Assembly: GCA_964558485.1 (NCBI GenBank)
Contig: CAZLED010000002.1
Span: 22,075-86,074 of the forward strand
Length of the DNA stretch: 64,000 nucleotides
From: UMGS1696 sp964558485
GTDB taxonomy: Bacteria; Bacillota; Clostridia; Oscillospirales; CAG-272
Reading direction: 5' to 3'
In this document: positions 27,623 through 35,789 of the stretch, piece by piece
How the letters are laid out: the number at the start of each line of letters is the position of its first letter
Position numbering within the stretch: the first letter of the stretch is position 1
Translations under genes and position numbers: made by a program
Notes under the pieces: generated by a model
The model's database searches: none
The model's input: the letters and a program-made list of their open reading frames with translations, nothing else
Told to the model about the DNA's origin: nothing

Positions 27623-28648
27623 ATGCGATATGGAATAGATTCGCTTCAACTTGCCAATTTTGGACAGATCGGCACTGCTGCGTTTGACCATTTTTCCGGC
27701 ATCAATCTGATCATTGGCGAGAACGGGACCGGAAAGACCTGCCTTTTGAAGGCCTTATATGCAGCAGTCCGTTCTATGGAAGAATATGAGCGGGGAGACG
27801 ATGTGCGTTCTATTGGAGAGATCTTAGCCGAGAAACTGCGCTGGACCTTCCAGGTGGAGAAATTAGGAGATCTTGTGACCAAAGGAGCTGCCGAGCCGCT
27901 GCAATTTTCCATGACGATGCGGGAGCAGAAATTTGTCTATCAGTTTGGGCAGGACTGCACCCGAAAGCTGACCAATATACAGCCGGTACAGCCAAAGGGT
28001 GGGAATTCTGTCTGCATCCCGGCGAAAGAGGTACTGTCGCTGTTTCCAGTCATTTTGAAATCCAGGGACGTAGATCGATCCTTTGGCTTTGACGATACGT
28101 ACTATGACCTTGCCCGTGCCTTACAAATACCGCCGACCCGTGGAAAAAACTATTCTGCCTTTTCCCAGTCCAGAAAGCTTGTGGCCGATGTGATCGATGG
28201 CAAGGTGGACTACGATACCGAAACAGGAAAATGGTTTTACAAAAACAGCCGGAACCAGAAATTTTCCATTGGGGCAACGTCTGAGGGGGTCAAAAAGATC
28301 GCCATTATGGACAGGCTATTGGCAAACGGTTACTTAGACAAAAATTCGATCCTGTTCATCGATGAGCTCGAATCTGCTCTACACCCGGAGGCGATATGTA
28401 AATTTCTCGATATGATCGATACCATTTCTCGAAATATGGGCATCCAATTCTTTATCACGAGCCATTCCTATTTTGTGATCAAAAAGCTGTATCTGCTTGC
28501 TCTGCAAAACGGTGGAAATGTCACCTGTATTTCTTTGAGCAAAGGAAATGCACCTGTGCTCTCCGATATGTCCCTTGGAATGCCAAAAAACTCCATCATA
28601 GATACCTCCATTCGCCTGTATGAGGAAGAGATCGATGAGGTACTGTGA
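27623..28648 (+). CDS. ABC/SMC-type AAA ATPase, possible defence protein
   Basis: A 341-residue cytoplasmic ATPase. Walker A is GENGTGKT (32-39), a signature-like ATSEGVKKIA lies at 218-227, Walker B is ILFIDELE (243-250) followed by the D-loop SALHP, and a switch histidine is in ITSHS (278-282). This arrangement is that of the AAA_15/AAA_21 group (OLD, RecF, PtuA relatives), which bind DNA or partner nucleases. It lacks a coiled coil and a TOPRIM domain, so it needs a partner; the next gene overlaps it by the TGATG stop-start. Codon use is AT-richer than in surrounding genes. Function in phage defence is inferred. Confidence 0.8.
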   Translation: MRYGIDSLQLANFGQIGTAAFDHFSGINLIIGENGTGKTCLLKALYAAVRSMEEYERGDDVRSIGEILAEKLRWTFQVEKLGDLVTKGAAEPLQFSMTMREQKFVYQFGQDCTRKLTNIQPVQPKGGNSVCIPAKEVLSLFPVILKSRDVDRSFGFDDTYYDLARALQIPPTRGKNYSAFSQSRKLVADVIDGKVDYDTETGKWFYKNSRNQKFSIGATSEGVKKIAIMDRLLANGYLDKNSILFIDELESALHPEAICKFLDMIDTISRNMGIQFFITSHSYFVIKKLYLLALQNGGNVTCISLSKGNAPVLSDMSLGMPKNSIIDTSIRLYEEEIDEVL

Positions 28649-29178
28649 TGCAGAAGAAGATCATCATAGAATCGGGGATGCAGTTTGGTCCATACGACAG
28701 GGACGATCTGTTTTCTATAGAGAAGAGCGACCAATATCTATCCTGTGATACGAAATCTGTATGTTCGTGCGAGTTTTTGCTGCGACACAAAGGGAAGCTG
28801 CTGTTTGTGGAAGCGAAGACCTCCTGTCCCAATTATGAAGGGAAGGATGCCTCTGCGGAAAAGAAAAAGAAATATGATGCGTATGTTGACGAGATCACCA
28901 AAAAGATGCGGCATTCCCTCATGTTGTACGGTGCGATGCTGGCAGGTCGTCACACTATGGAAACGGTCGGCGAAAACATCGTTAGATTGGATATGGCAAA
29001 AACAGAGATCGTCCTTGTGTTGGTCGTAAAGGATGCAGAAGCATCGTGGCTGGTTCCCTATGTGGATGTATTTCGAGAAAAGCTGCGTCCGGAGATGTGT
29101 ATGTGGCATATTCGTTCCTTCATGGTGATAAACGAAGCTGCTGCCATACGTCGTGGACTCACAGAAGTACAACCATAA
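28648..29178 (+). CDS. Small ExK-motif protein coupled to the ATPase, putative nuclease
   Basis: A 176-residue protein of no family I recognise. Its ATG overlaps the ATPase stop (TGATG), so both are made together. A hydrophobic strand ending in E55-A-K57 (LLFVEAKTS), preceded by E42 on the neighbouring strand (CEFLL), resembles the E/D-x(n)-ExK core of PD-(D/E)XK nucleases. The rest alternates helices and strands with no membrane segment. The pairing of an SMC-like ATPase with a small nuclease-like protein recalls Septu-type modules, but there the partner is an HNH protein. The nuclease assignment rests on the short motif and context alone. Confidence 0.6.
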   Translation: MQKKIIIESGMQFGPYDRDDLFSIEKSDQYLSCDTKSVCSCEFLLRHKGKLLFVEAKTSCPNYEGKDASAEKKKKYDAYVDEITKKMRHSLMLYGAMLAGRHTMETVGENIVRLDMAKTEIVLVLVVKDAEASWLVPYVDVFREKLRPEMCMWHIRSFMVINEAAAIRRGLTEVQP

Positions 29179-29321
29179 AAAAATTTACACAAAATCCCAT
29201 TTTTTCGCAGACCGGGGATGTACAAACGGGAAAAAATATGGTATACTAATTCCGTACCTGTGCATCCTCTCTTTTTGTGCGGTTACACAGGTACGTATGT
29301 CAAACGATAAGGAAACAAAAC

Positions 29322-29726
29322 ATGATAGAAAAATGCATGGAAGGGAAGGATCCCTTTCAGATGTCGGCGGCTTCTCTGGCGTACCTGGGAGATGCTGTCT
29401 ACGAGATCCAGGTGCGTACCGCTCTGGTGGCAGCCGGTGTGCAGCGTCCCAGCGTAGCCTCGCTCCGGTACGTGACCGCCACGGCCCAGTGTCAGGTGGT
29501 GGACAAGCTTCTGCCACACCTGAATGAGAAAGAAGCGGACATCTATCGCCGGGGCCGGAACTGCGTCCACAATATGCCACCGAAAAGCTGCACCATGGCA
29601 GAATACCGTCGGGCCACGGGACTGGAAGCACTGTTTGGCTACCTGTGGCTTTGTGGTGATACCGCACGGCTGGCAGAGCTCTGCAGCATTGGTTTTGCCG
29701 GGACAGAGCTGGCTTTGGAAACCTGA
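29322..29726 (+). CDS. mrnC: Mini-ribonuclease 3
   Basis: A 134-residue RNase III-like protein without a double-stranded RNA-binding domain, the size of Mini-III. The catalytic signature YLGDAVYE is at about residues 18-25 and a second acidic cluster occurs in the C-terminal half. Mini-III trims 23S rRNA ends in Firmicutes. The ATG follows AAGGAA; an upstream in-frame extension lacks a ribosome site. It precedes the homoserine dehydrogenase gene by 94 bases on the same strand. Confidence 0.93.
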   Translation: MIEKCMEGKDPFQMSAASLAYLGDAVYEIQVRTALVAAGVQRPSVASLRYVTATAQCQVVDKLLPHLNEKEADIYRRGRNCVHNMPPKSCTMAEYRRATGLEALFGYLWLCGDTARLAELCSIGFAGTELALET

Positions 29727-29820
29727 ATACATTTACACAGGAAGACGATCCCGGAGAGAAAAACGGTCGCCTGTCCTGCGCACCTGCATCAAAATAACAC
29801 TCGAATAGAGGGAGTAGAAT

Positions 29821-31014
29821 ATGAAATATATTGCCATTATCGGATTTGGCGTGGTCGGCGGTGGGATCGCTGCCGTGCTGGACGAAAACAAAGCGGCGAT
29901 CCAGGCAGCCGTTGGAGAAGCGGTGGAGCTGAAATACATCCTGGATCTGCGGGATTTTCCGGATTCTCCCTATGGTGACCGGGTGGTACATACCATCGAT
30001 CCCATTGTGAACGACCCGGATGTGGCGCTGGTATGTGAGACCATGGGCGGCTCTCACCCGGCACTGGAATACACCCTGCAGCTGCTGTCTGCCGGCAAGA
30101 GCGTGGTCACCTCCAACAAAGAAGTGGTCGCCAACTTTGGAGACAAAATGCTGGCTTGTGCCGCAGAGCATGGGGTGAACTACCTGTTTGAAGCCAGCGT
30201 AGGCGGTGGGATCCCGGTGCTCCGCAGTATGCTGACCTCTCTGGCCGGCGAAAATATCACCCGGATCGACGGTATCCTCAACGGTACCACCAACTATATC
30301 CTGACCCGTATGCGGGACGAAGGCAGCGACTACGAGACCGTTCTGGCAGACGCACAGAAGCTGGGCTACGCCGAACGGAATCCGGCTGCAGACGTGGACG
30401 GGATCGATGCCCAGCGGAAGATCATCATCCTGACCGCTCTGGCCACCGGGAAGCTGATCCCGTCCGAAAAGGTGTATGCAGAGACCATGCGCCACATTTC
30501 TGCGGCCGATATGGCAGGTGCGAAAAAGTGCGGTGGTGCCATCAAGCTCATTGGCTCTGCCCGGATCGGAGAGGGTGTATCGCTGTTTGTGGCGCCCCGG
30601 ATCGTGCCGGACACCTGTATGCTGTCCCACATCGACGACGTGTACAACGGGATCAGCGTGACCACCAATATGCTGGGAGACGTGCTGTACTACGGTCGTG
30701 GTGCCGGACGATTCCCCACGGCTTCGGCGGTAGTGGCAGACGTGTGCGGCGTCCTGTCCGGTGCAGCCATGCAGGAGAAGCGTCCTACCTTCACCGTGAC
30801 CACCGAAGGCGTGGCAGACTTTGACACCATTCCCTTCACCTATTATGTTCGCTTTGCTGCACCTATCGCAGACAAAGAGCTGACCGCAATGGTGGACACG
30901 GCAGAAAAGCTGTCGGATACCGAATGGAAGCTCGGCCAGCTGTCGAAAACGGAACTGACAGCTCTGTGCCAGAAGCTGCAGGCCCAGCCGGAATCGATCA
31001 TACGGATACTGTGA
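29821..31014 (+). CDS. hom: Homoserine dehydrogenase
   Basis: A 397-residue enzyme reducing aspartate semialdehyde to homoserine for threonine and methionine synthesis. NAD(P)-binding GFGVVGGG is at residues 8-15, the catalytic domain has EASVGGGIPVLR, GILNGTTNYILT and the lysine/aspartate segment AERNPAADVDGIDAQRK. The C-terminal roughly 80 residues are shorter than a full ACT domain, so feedback inhibition by threonine may be altered. GAGGGAG precedes the ATG. It is convergent with the pantothenate kinase gene. Confidence 0.95.
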   Translation: MKYIAIIGFGVVGGGIAAVLDENKAAIQAAVGEAVELKYILDLRDFPDSPYGDRVVHTIDPIVNDPDVALVCETMGGSHPALEYTLQLLSAGKSVVTSNKEVVANFGDKMLACAAEHGVNYLFEASVGGGIPVLRSMLTSLAGENITRIDGILNGTTNYILTRMRDEGSDYETVLADAQKLGYAERNPAADVDGIDAQRKIIILTALATGKLIPSEKVYAETMRHISAADMAGAKKCGGAIKLIGSARIGEGVSLFVAPRIVPDTCMLSHIDDVYNGISVTTNMLGDVLYYGRGAGRFPTASAVVADVCGVLSGAAMQEKRPTFTVTTEGVADFDTIPFTYYVRFAAPIADKELTAMVDTAEKLSDTEWKLGQLSKTELTALCQKLQAQPESIIRIL

Positions 31015-31015
31015 T

Positions 31016-31110
31016 AAGTCAGAAGTCAGAAATAAGAAGTCAGAAGTCGCTTTGCAAAGGCAGAGGTAAGAAGTCACTTCGGCAAGTCAGAAGTCCGGCT
31101 TAGGGATTTC
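31016..31110. repeat. AAGTCAGA-type dispersed repeat cluster (left)
   Basis: Five to six copies of AAGTCAGAA or AGAAGTCA words just after the hom stop codon. Confidence 0.75.
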
Positions 31111-31125
31111 GTACCCACAAAAAAC

Positions 31126-31160
31126 AAAGGTATCACCGGTTACAACAGATGATACCTTTT
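31126..31160. terminator. Bidirectional terminator between hom and coaW
   Basis: AAAGGTATCA and TGATACCTTT arms with A and T runs on both sides, between convergent genes. Confidence 0.85.
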
Positions 31161-31170
31161 TGATAAAAAT

Positions 31171-31245
31171 AACAATCTCAGACTTCTGACTTTTCTACGA
31201 CTTCAGACTTCTGACCTCTCTACGACATCTGACTTCTGCCTTCTC
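31171..31245. repeat. AAGTCAGA-type dispersed repeat cluster (right, inverted)
   Basis: Several copies of the complementary words (ACTTCTGACTT, CAGACTTCTGAC), so the two clusters flanking the terminator could pair with each other. Confidence 0.75.
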
Positions 31246-32092
31246 ACTTTGCCCTGACGCCTGCCAATGCTGCGCCGATGACGGTACCGAAGCGGGCGTT
31301 TTCCGGGATCTGGAAGCGCATATCGAACATGGTGTTCAGCGTATCGAATACTTCCTTGGCGTAAGCGACGCTGGTCAGGTTGCCGGTCAGGACCACGTCC
31401 TTGATCTGGTAGTTCCGGGCCGCAAAGATGGAGACCATACCGATGGTTTCGAAGACCATATTCAAAAGCCCCTTGGCGATATCGTTTTTGTTTGCCATAT
31501 CGCTGACCTTGCCGAAGTTGGAAGCGGTCATGGTGTCGCCGAAGCCGGGCACGATGTCGTTCCGGGAGATGTCCTTGATTTTCAGGTCCACATTGGACAG
31601 GAAGCCGTTTTCCGCCATCTTTTCAATGTGCTGGATATTTTCCAGACCTAAAAGCTTTTTGGACAGTCCCATGAGCGTACCACCGCCGACGCCGGTGCCG
31701 CCCAGGTAGAGCGGATCGCTGTCTCTGGTGGCATAGACCAAGGCTGTACCGGTGCCGCAGCTGGTGATGATGGCACGGTCCAGGCCGGAAAGATAGAGAC
31801 CGCCCAGCCCATTGGCACGGAATTCTTCGATCCGTTCAAAGGGCAGGTCATAGATGGGTTTGGTGATGTAGGTGGAGCCCACACCGGTGATCATGACCTT
31901 TTCGATGTCCGAAAGCGCCAGATCGTTGTTTACAAGAAATTTACCGAATGCGCCATAGATCGACGTAATGGGGTCGGTCGCACGCACGAACAGAGGCGCA
32001 ATGAGCTGCCACTGTCCTTCCTTTATACCAAAGCCGACGATCTTGGTGGTGCTGCCACCGACGTCGATGCCGATAACGATACCTGATGCCAT
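31244..32092 (-). CDS. coaW: Type II pantothenate kinase
   Basis: A 282-residue ASKHA-fold kinase. The phosphate-1 loop GIDVGGSTTKIVGF is at residues 8-21, ITGVGSTY and CGTGTALVYA form the phosphate-2/adenosine regions, and TGNLTSV is near the C-terminus. It phosphorylates pantothenate, the first step of coenzyme A synthesis; type II enzymes are not inhibited by CoA in staphylococci. AAGGA lies about 11 bases before the ATG, with a consensus promoter upstream. BadF-type activases share the fold but are less similar in these motifs. Confidence 0.88.
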   Translation of the reverse strand: MASGIVIGIDVGGSTTKIVGFGIKEGQWQLIAPLFVRATDPITSIYGAFGKFLVNNDLALSDIEKVMITGVGSTYITKPIYDLPFERIEEFRANGLGGLYLSGLDRAIITSCGTGTALVYATRDSDPLYLGGTGVGGGTLMGLSKKLLGLENIQHIEKMAENGFLSNVDLKIKDISRNDIVPGFGDTMTASNFGKVSDMANKNDIAKGLLNMVFETIGMVSIFAARNYQIKDVVLTGNLTSVAYAKEVFDTLNTMFDMRFQIPENARFGTVIGAALAGVRAK

Positions 32093-32128
32093 AACAATTT
32101 TTGATCCTTTCCCACAATGTATGGTTCA

Positions 32129-32157
32129 GTATACCACAGATGGGGGTCAGTTGTCAA
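32129..32157 (-). promoter_or_regulatory. Promoter of coaW
   Basis: Minus strand: TTGACA (32152-32157), 17-base spacer ending TGTGG, TATACT (32129-32134). Confidence 0.8.
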
Positions 32158-32269
32158 GAGGGTGTGTTGGGGGTAAGGGAGTTTATACTCCCTTTCTGCG
32201 GAACCCCGGTGGCTTTCAACGGGCGTTGGGCTTGTGATTCCATGGAGTTCTCCATGAGCCTTGGTTTTT

Positions 32270-32650
32270 CCGTTTTTGATCAGGCTAACCGCAGGGGTAC
32301 GGGGTGCAAATCGTTCGGGTTCTGGTGCATTCCGATATGGGGATCGTATGCGGTAAGAATTTGGTAAAACGAAAGTAGGGCGGGATGACCTACCCTTGGT
32401 ATTCGTATCGCTCTTAGCTGACGACATCCCGCCGTCGATATTTTTGTATGCCCGGTATGGGTATCCGCCAAAACGAACATTTCACAATAGAAAATATTTT
32501 CGAAATACGATACGGATATCAACGCACTACATTACCCGTCGAATGATTTGGTGTTCCTTATTGGTATCCACCCAAACGTCCGTCCAGCACCAAACGATAT
32601 TCCCAATGTAGCCTAACCGTCCTAATGCGGTTAGCCCAATCAAAAACGGG
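32270..32650. other. Gene-free, hairpin-rich interval bounded by 24-base inverted repeats
   Basis: TGCGGTTAGCC-NN-ATCAAAAACGG occurs on the plus strand from 32625 and, with two or three differences, on the minus strand from 32293 leftward. Between them lie a GGCGGGATG/CATCCCGCC stem (32380-32388 with 32425-32433), a TTTGGTG/CACCAAA stem and a CTAACCG/CGGTTAG hairpin. No reading frame looks coding. It could be a small non-autonomous element or a structured RNA. Confidence 0.5.
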
Positions 32651-32740
32651 TGTTTTAAGGCGTACCCCATTTATTGCCGAATGCCCTGCTTCCAGAGAAA
32701 CCGTCTGTCAACTGAGGTAGTGCTTTTCGAGACGATTAAT

Positions 32741-33006
32741 AGGGGATGGGAGGTCTCGGAGGGTAAGGGGGAACAAACTGTCGAGGAAGTTTGATCTTCC
32801 CCCTTACCCTCTGAGTACTGCCTGTACAAGGCAGTCATTCCGAAACTCTTCGGAAAAAGAAACTGGGTGTCAGCTCAACGCCAGTTGAAGACGAAAAAAC
32901 AAAGGATGTAGACAGCCCCCAATGCAGTTGGAAAAATGTGCGACCCTTGCAGAAAGTTAGGTTAAGGGCAACTTTGCTACGAGCGAATGTTGGACGCCCT
33001 TGCCCC
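32741..33006 (+). ncRNA. Candidate structured RNA (about 265 nt) upstream of the HAD gene
   Basis: A dense series of stems: a near-perfect 24-bp arm pair (CTCGGAGGGTAAGGGGGA at about 32755 with its complement ending near 32815), hairpins ACTGCC/GGCAGT, TTCCGAA/TTCGGAA and AACTGG/CCAGTT, an A-rich joining region, and a terminal AAGGGC/GCCCTT stem. GGGG near 32741 can close with CCCC near 33003. No terminator follows, so it may be the leader of the HAD gene that starts at 33041 or a processed RNA. It lacks the conserved blocks of RNase P, tmRNA and SRP RNA. A raiA-type RNA is one class worth testing. Confidence 0.5.
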
Positions 33007-33040
33007 AAAAATAAACTACATGAAGAATGGAGAACAACCT

Positions 33041-33880
33041 ATGATCAAGAATACAGATACCCAAGGCCGCATGGCAGAGAAGGAGCTGTTCATTTTCGAT
33101 ATGGACGGCACCATTTACCTAGGCGGCAATCCCTTTCCCTTTGCCATCGACTTTATCAAAAAGCTGCGGGCCCATGGAAAACGGGTGATGTTTTTCACCA
33201 ACAACGCCTCCCACAATCCGGGGTTCTATCTGGAAAAGCTGACCCGGCTGGGGTATGAACCGACTGCCGAGGAAATCTGCACCTCCGGCAACGTGACCAC
33301 CGCTTTTCTGACCCGGAAGAGAGCCGGCAAAAAGGTCTATCTGCTGGGCACGCCGGAGCTGTGGGACCAGATGCACGAAGGCGGCGTAGCGCTGGTCTGT
33401 GACCGCAACGGCCGTCCTACCGAAGAAAAGGCAGACATCGTAGTCACCAGCTTTGACACCACGCTGGACTACGAAAAAATGACCGTGACCTGTGATTTTG
33501 TGCGGTATGGTGCGGAGTATCTCTCCACCCACCCGGACTTCAACTGCCCCACTGAGACCGGCTTCATTCCGGACAGCGGCGCCATTGCTGCCTTTGTGAC
33601 CGCTTCCACTGGTGTGAGCCCCACCTATTTTGGCAAGCCCTATCCGGAGACGGTGGACATGATCGAGGAGATCACCGGTCTGGACAGAAGCAAAATGTGC
33701 ATCTTTGGCGACCGGCTGTACACGGACATTGCCACAGGCAGACGGCATGGGATCCTGTCCTGCCTGGTGCTGACCGGGGAGACCACCGAAGCAGACGTGG
33801 ATGCTGCCGATGAAGCCGACAAGCCGGATCTGCTGTACGATTCTCTGGCAGAGGTGGACGAGACGATCTTTGGCAAATAA
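33041..33880 (+). CDS. HAD-IIA family phosphatase (NagD-like)
   Basis: The start MIKNTDTQGR, with TGGAGA about 8 bases upstream, gives 279 residues. HAD motif I is FDMDGT with D20 and D22, motif II is FFTNNAS, and motif IV is FGDRLYTDI. The C2-type cap domain between motifs II and III identifies the NagD/4-nitrophenylphosphatase group, which hydrolyses small phosphorylated metabolites (UMP, glycolate phosphate, sugar phosphates). It follows the candidate structured RNA and precedes the Pit transporter gene on the same strand. Confidence 0.9.
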   Translation: MIKNTDTQGRMAEKELFIFDMDGTIYLGGNPFPFAIDFIKKLRAHGKRVMFFTNNASHNPGFYLEKLTRLGYEPTAEEICTSGNVTTAFLTRKRAGKKVYLLGTPELWDQMHEGGVALVCDRNGRPTEEKADIVVTSFDTTLDYEKMTVTCDFVRYGAEYLSTHPDFNCPTETGFIPDSGAIAAFVTASTGVSPTYFGKPYPETVDMIEEITGLDRSKMCIFGDRLYTDIATGRRHGILSCLVLTGETTEADVDAADEADKPDLLYDSLAEVDETIFGK

Positions 33881-34018
33881 AAAAAGTGGCGGCACCGGTG
33901 ACCGTGCAGGTATCGTTCTCCACGGCCGGAAATGCCCAACGGCTTGGCCAAAGCAGGGAAGCGGCTCTTCTCTGTTTGGATATATACCACAACACTTGCA
34001 GAAAGGAAATACTGCGCT

Positions 34019-35068
34019 ATGTCTATGCTGGCGTTTTTTGAGCAACTGACCCAAAGTCCCATGCTGCTTGTTTCCACCATCCTGACCCTGGGTGTGATCC
34101 TGGTGAACGGATGGACGGATGCGCCCAATGCCATTGCCACCTGCGTTTCCACCAGAGCCATTGGCGTGCGAAAGGCGATCCTGATGGCAGCGGTGTTCAA
34201 CTTCCTTGGCGTTCTGGTGATGACCTCTCTGAATGCTTCGGTGGCCATGACCATCTACAACATTGCCGATTTTGGCGGCGACCCGCAAACGTCCCTGATC
34301 GCGCTCTGTGCCGCTATGGCTGCCATTGTGATCTGGGCTACGGCCGCCTGGTACTTCGGCATTCCCACCAGTGAGAGCCATGCCCTGATCGCCGGGATCT
34401 CCGGTGCTGCGGTTGCCATCCAGAACAGCTTCTCCGGCATCAACGGCGGCGAATGGATCAAGGTTTTATACGGGATCGTGCTGTCCACGGTGTTGGGGTT
34501 TGTCATGGGCTTTCTTTCGTCCCGGCTGGTGGTGTTCTGCTTCCGGGACAAAAACCGGCTGAAATGTGAGAAATTCTTCTCCGGTGCCCAGGTGGCCGGT
34601 GGTGCTGCTATGGCATTCATGCACGGTGCCCAGGACGGTCAAAAATTCATGGCCATCTTCCTGCTGGGTGCAGCCTTTTCCAGCGGCAACGCAGAGGCCA
34701 CCAGCTTTACGGTACCCCTGTGGCTCATGATCTTATGCTCTGCCGTCATGGGACTGGGCACCTCCATCGGCGGCTATCGGATCATCAAATCCGTGGGCAT
34801 GGACATGGTCAAGCTCAAGCCCTACCAAGGCTTTGCGGCGGATCTGTCTGCCACACTGTGTCTGCTGCTGTCCTCTCTGACCGGTATTCCCGTCAGCACC
34901 ACCCATACCAAGACCACGGCCATCATGGGTGTAGGAGCGGCACGGCGGATCAGCAACGTGAACTGGAGCGTGGTGAAGGAGCTGGTGCTGACCTGGGTAT
35001 GTACCTTCCCCGGCTGCGGTCTGTTGGGATTCGGCATGGCCAAGCTGTTTTTGGCAGTATTTGCATAA
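34019..35068 (+). CDS. Inorganic phosphate transporter, Pit family
   Basis: The start MSMLAFFEQL gives 349 residues, with AAGGAA about 11 bases upstream. About ten membrane helices are visible. The duplicated family motifs are GWTDAPNAIAT near the N-terminus and VSTTHTKTTAIMG near the C-terminus. Pit proteins import metal-phosphate complexes with protons, low affinity. The gene is followed 13 bases later by a DUF47 gene, the standard partner. It is independent from the Na/Pi cotransporter at 2-3.8 kb. Confidence 0.94.
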   Translation: MSMLAFFEQLTQSPMLLVSTILTLGVILVNGWTDAPNAIATCVSTRAIGVRKAILMAAVFNFLGVLVMTSLNASVAMTIYNIADFGGDPQTSLIALCAAMAAIVIWATAAWYFGIPTSESHALIAGISGAAVAIQNSFSGINGGEWIKVLYGIVLSTVLGFVMGFLSSRLVVFCFRDKNRLKCEKFFSGAQVAGGAAMAFMHGAQDGQKFMAIFLLGAAFSSGNAEATSFTVPLWLMILCSAVMGLGTSIGGYRIIKSVGMDMVKLKPYQGFAADLSATLCLLLSSLTGIPVSTTHTKTTAIMGVGAARRISNVNWSVVKELVLTWVCTFPGCGLLGFGMAKLFLAVFA

Positions 35069-35080
35069 GGAGATATTACA

Positions 35081-35701
35081 ATGGCTAAGAAGAACAACGA
35101 CTATTTTGCTCTGATCCAGAGCCAGACCTCGTATGCCGTAAAGGCTTCTGACCTGCTGGAAGAGATCCTGACCGGGTTCCGGGCCGACAACGTTGCCGAC
35201 TACCGGAGCCGGATGCACGAGATCGAGAACACGGCAGACGGTGTCCACCACGATATTCTGAAAAAACTGTCCACGGAGTTCATCACGCCCATCGACCAGG
35301 AGGACATCCTGCGGCTGGTGCAGATCATCGACGACATCACCGACGCACTGGACGAAGTGATCTTAGACATTTATATGTACTGCATCGAAGCGGTGCCGCC
35401 ACGGACCGTGGAGCTGTCCCACGTGGTGAATCGGTGTGTCAAGGCATTGGACGAAGCGGCCGGGGAACTGAAGAACTTCAAGAAGCCGGAGAATCTGCGT
35501 GCGCTGCTGGTGAAGGTCAACGACATCGAGATCGAAGCGGATGCGATCTATATCGAAGCGATCCACGCTCTGTTTGGCTCTGCCGCCGACGGAAAGGTGT
35601 TGATGGGCTCCAAGGCAGTCTACGAGGCGCTGGAGGACTGCTGTGACCTATGTGAACACGCCGCCGACGTGATCGAGCAGATCGTGATCAAGAACACCTG
35701 A
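35081..35701 (+). CDS. DUF47 family, PhoU-like Pit accessory protein
   Basis: A 206-residue, all-helical protein of the DUF47/TIGR00153 family, with the acidic metal-binding helices RMHEIENTADGVHHDI and KVNDIEIEADAIYIEA typical of PhoU-like bundles. Such proteins are encoded next to Pit transporters and probably restrain their activity. AAGGAG lies 9 bases upstream of the ATG. A terminator follows the stop codon. Confidence 0.94.
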   Translation: MAKKNNDYFALIQSQTSYAVKASDLLEEILTGFRADNVADYRSRMHEIENTADGVHHDILKKLSTEFITPIDQEDILRLVQIIDDITDALDEVILDIYMYCIEAVPPRTVELSHVVNRCVKALDEAAGELKNFKKPENLRALLVKVNDIEIEADAIYIEAIHALFGSAADGKVLMGSKAVYEALEDCCDLCEHAADVIEQIVIKNT

Positions 35702-35712
35702 GAAAAGCGCCA

Positions 35713-35756
35713 AAAAGAGATCAGAGAAGTGCCAAGCCTGCTCCGATCTCTTTTGC
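35713..35756. terminator. Bidirectional terminator between the DUF47 gene and spoIIP
   Basis: AAAAGAGATCAGAG and CTCCGATCTCTTTT arms with one mismatch, between convergent genes. Confidence 0.8.
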
Positions 35757-35789
35757 TTTGATGTACTGCGTTTCCCTTTTTCTACCAAA

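Noticed and set aside
24906..29178. Prophage or integrative element
   Set aside because: No integrase, tRNA attachment site, replication or structural genes accompany the nuclease and ATPase genes.
32396..32611. A 71-codon frame in the coaW-HAD interval
   Set aside because: No ribosome site, atypical composition, and it is interrupted by the predicted stems.
32930..33006. GTGCGACCC near 32938 as the 5' end of a group II intron
   Set aside because: No domain V, no reverse transcriptase and not enough room before the HAD gene; the match is a short coincidence.
32741..33006. RNase P RNA, tmRNA or SRP RNA
   Set aside because: The conserved blocks of these RNAs (for example the GAGGAAAGTCC block of RNase P or a 3' CCA with a tRNA-like end) are missing.
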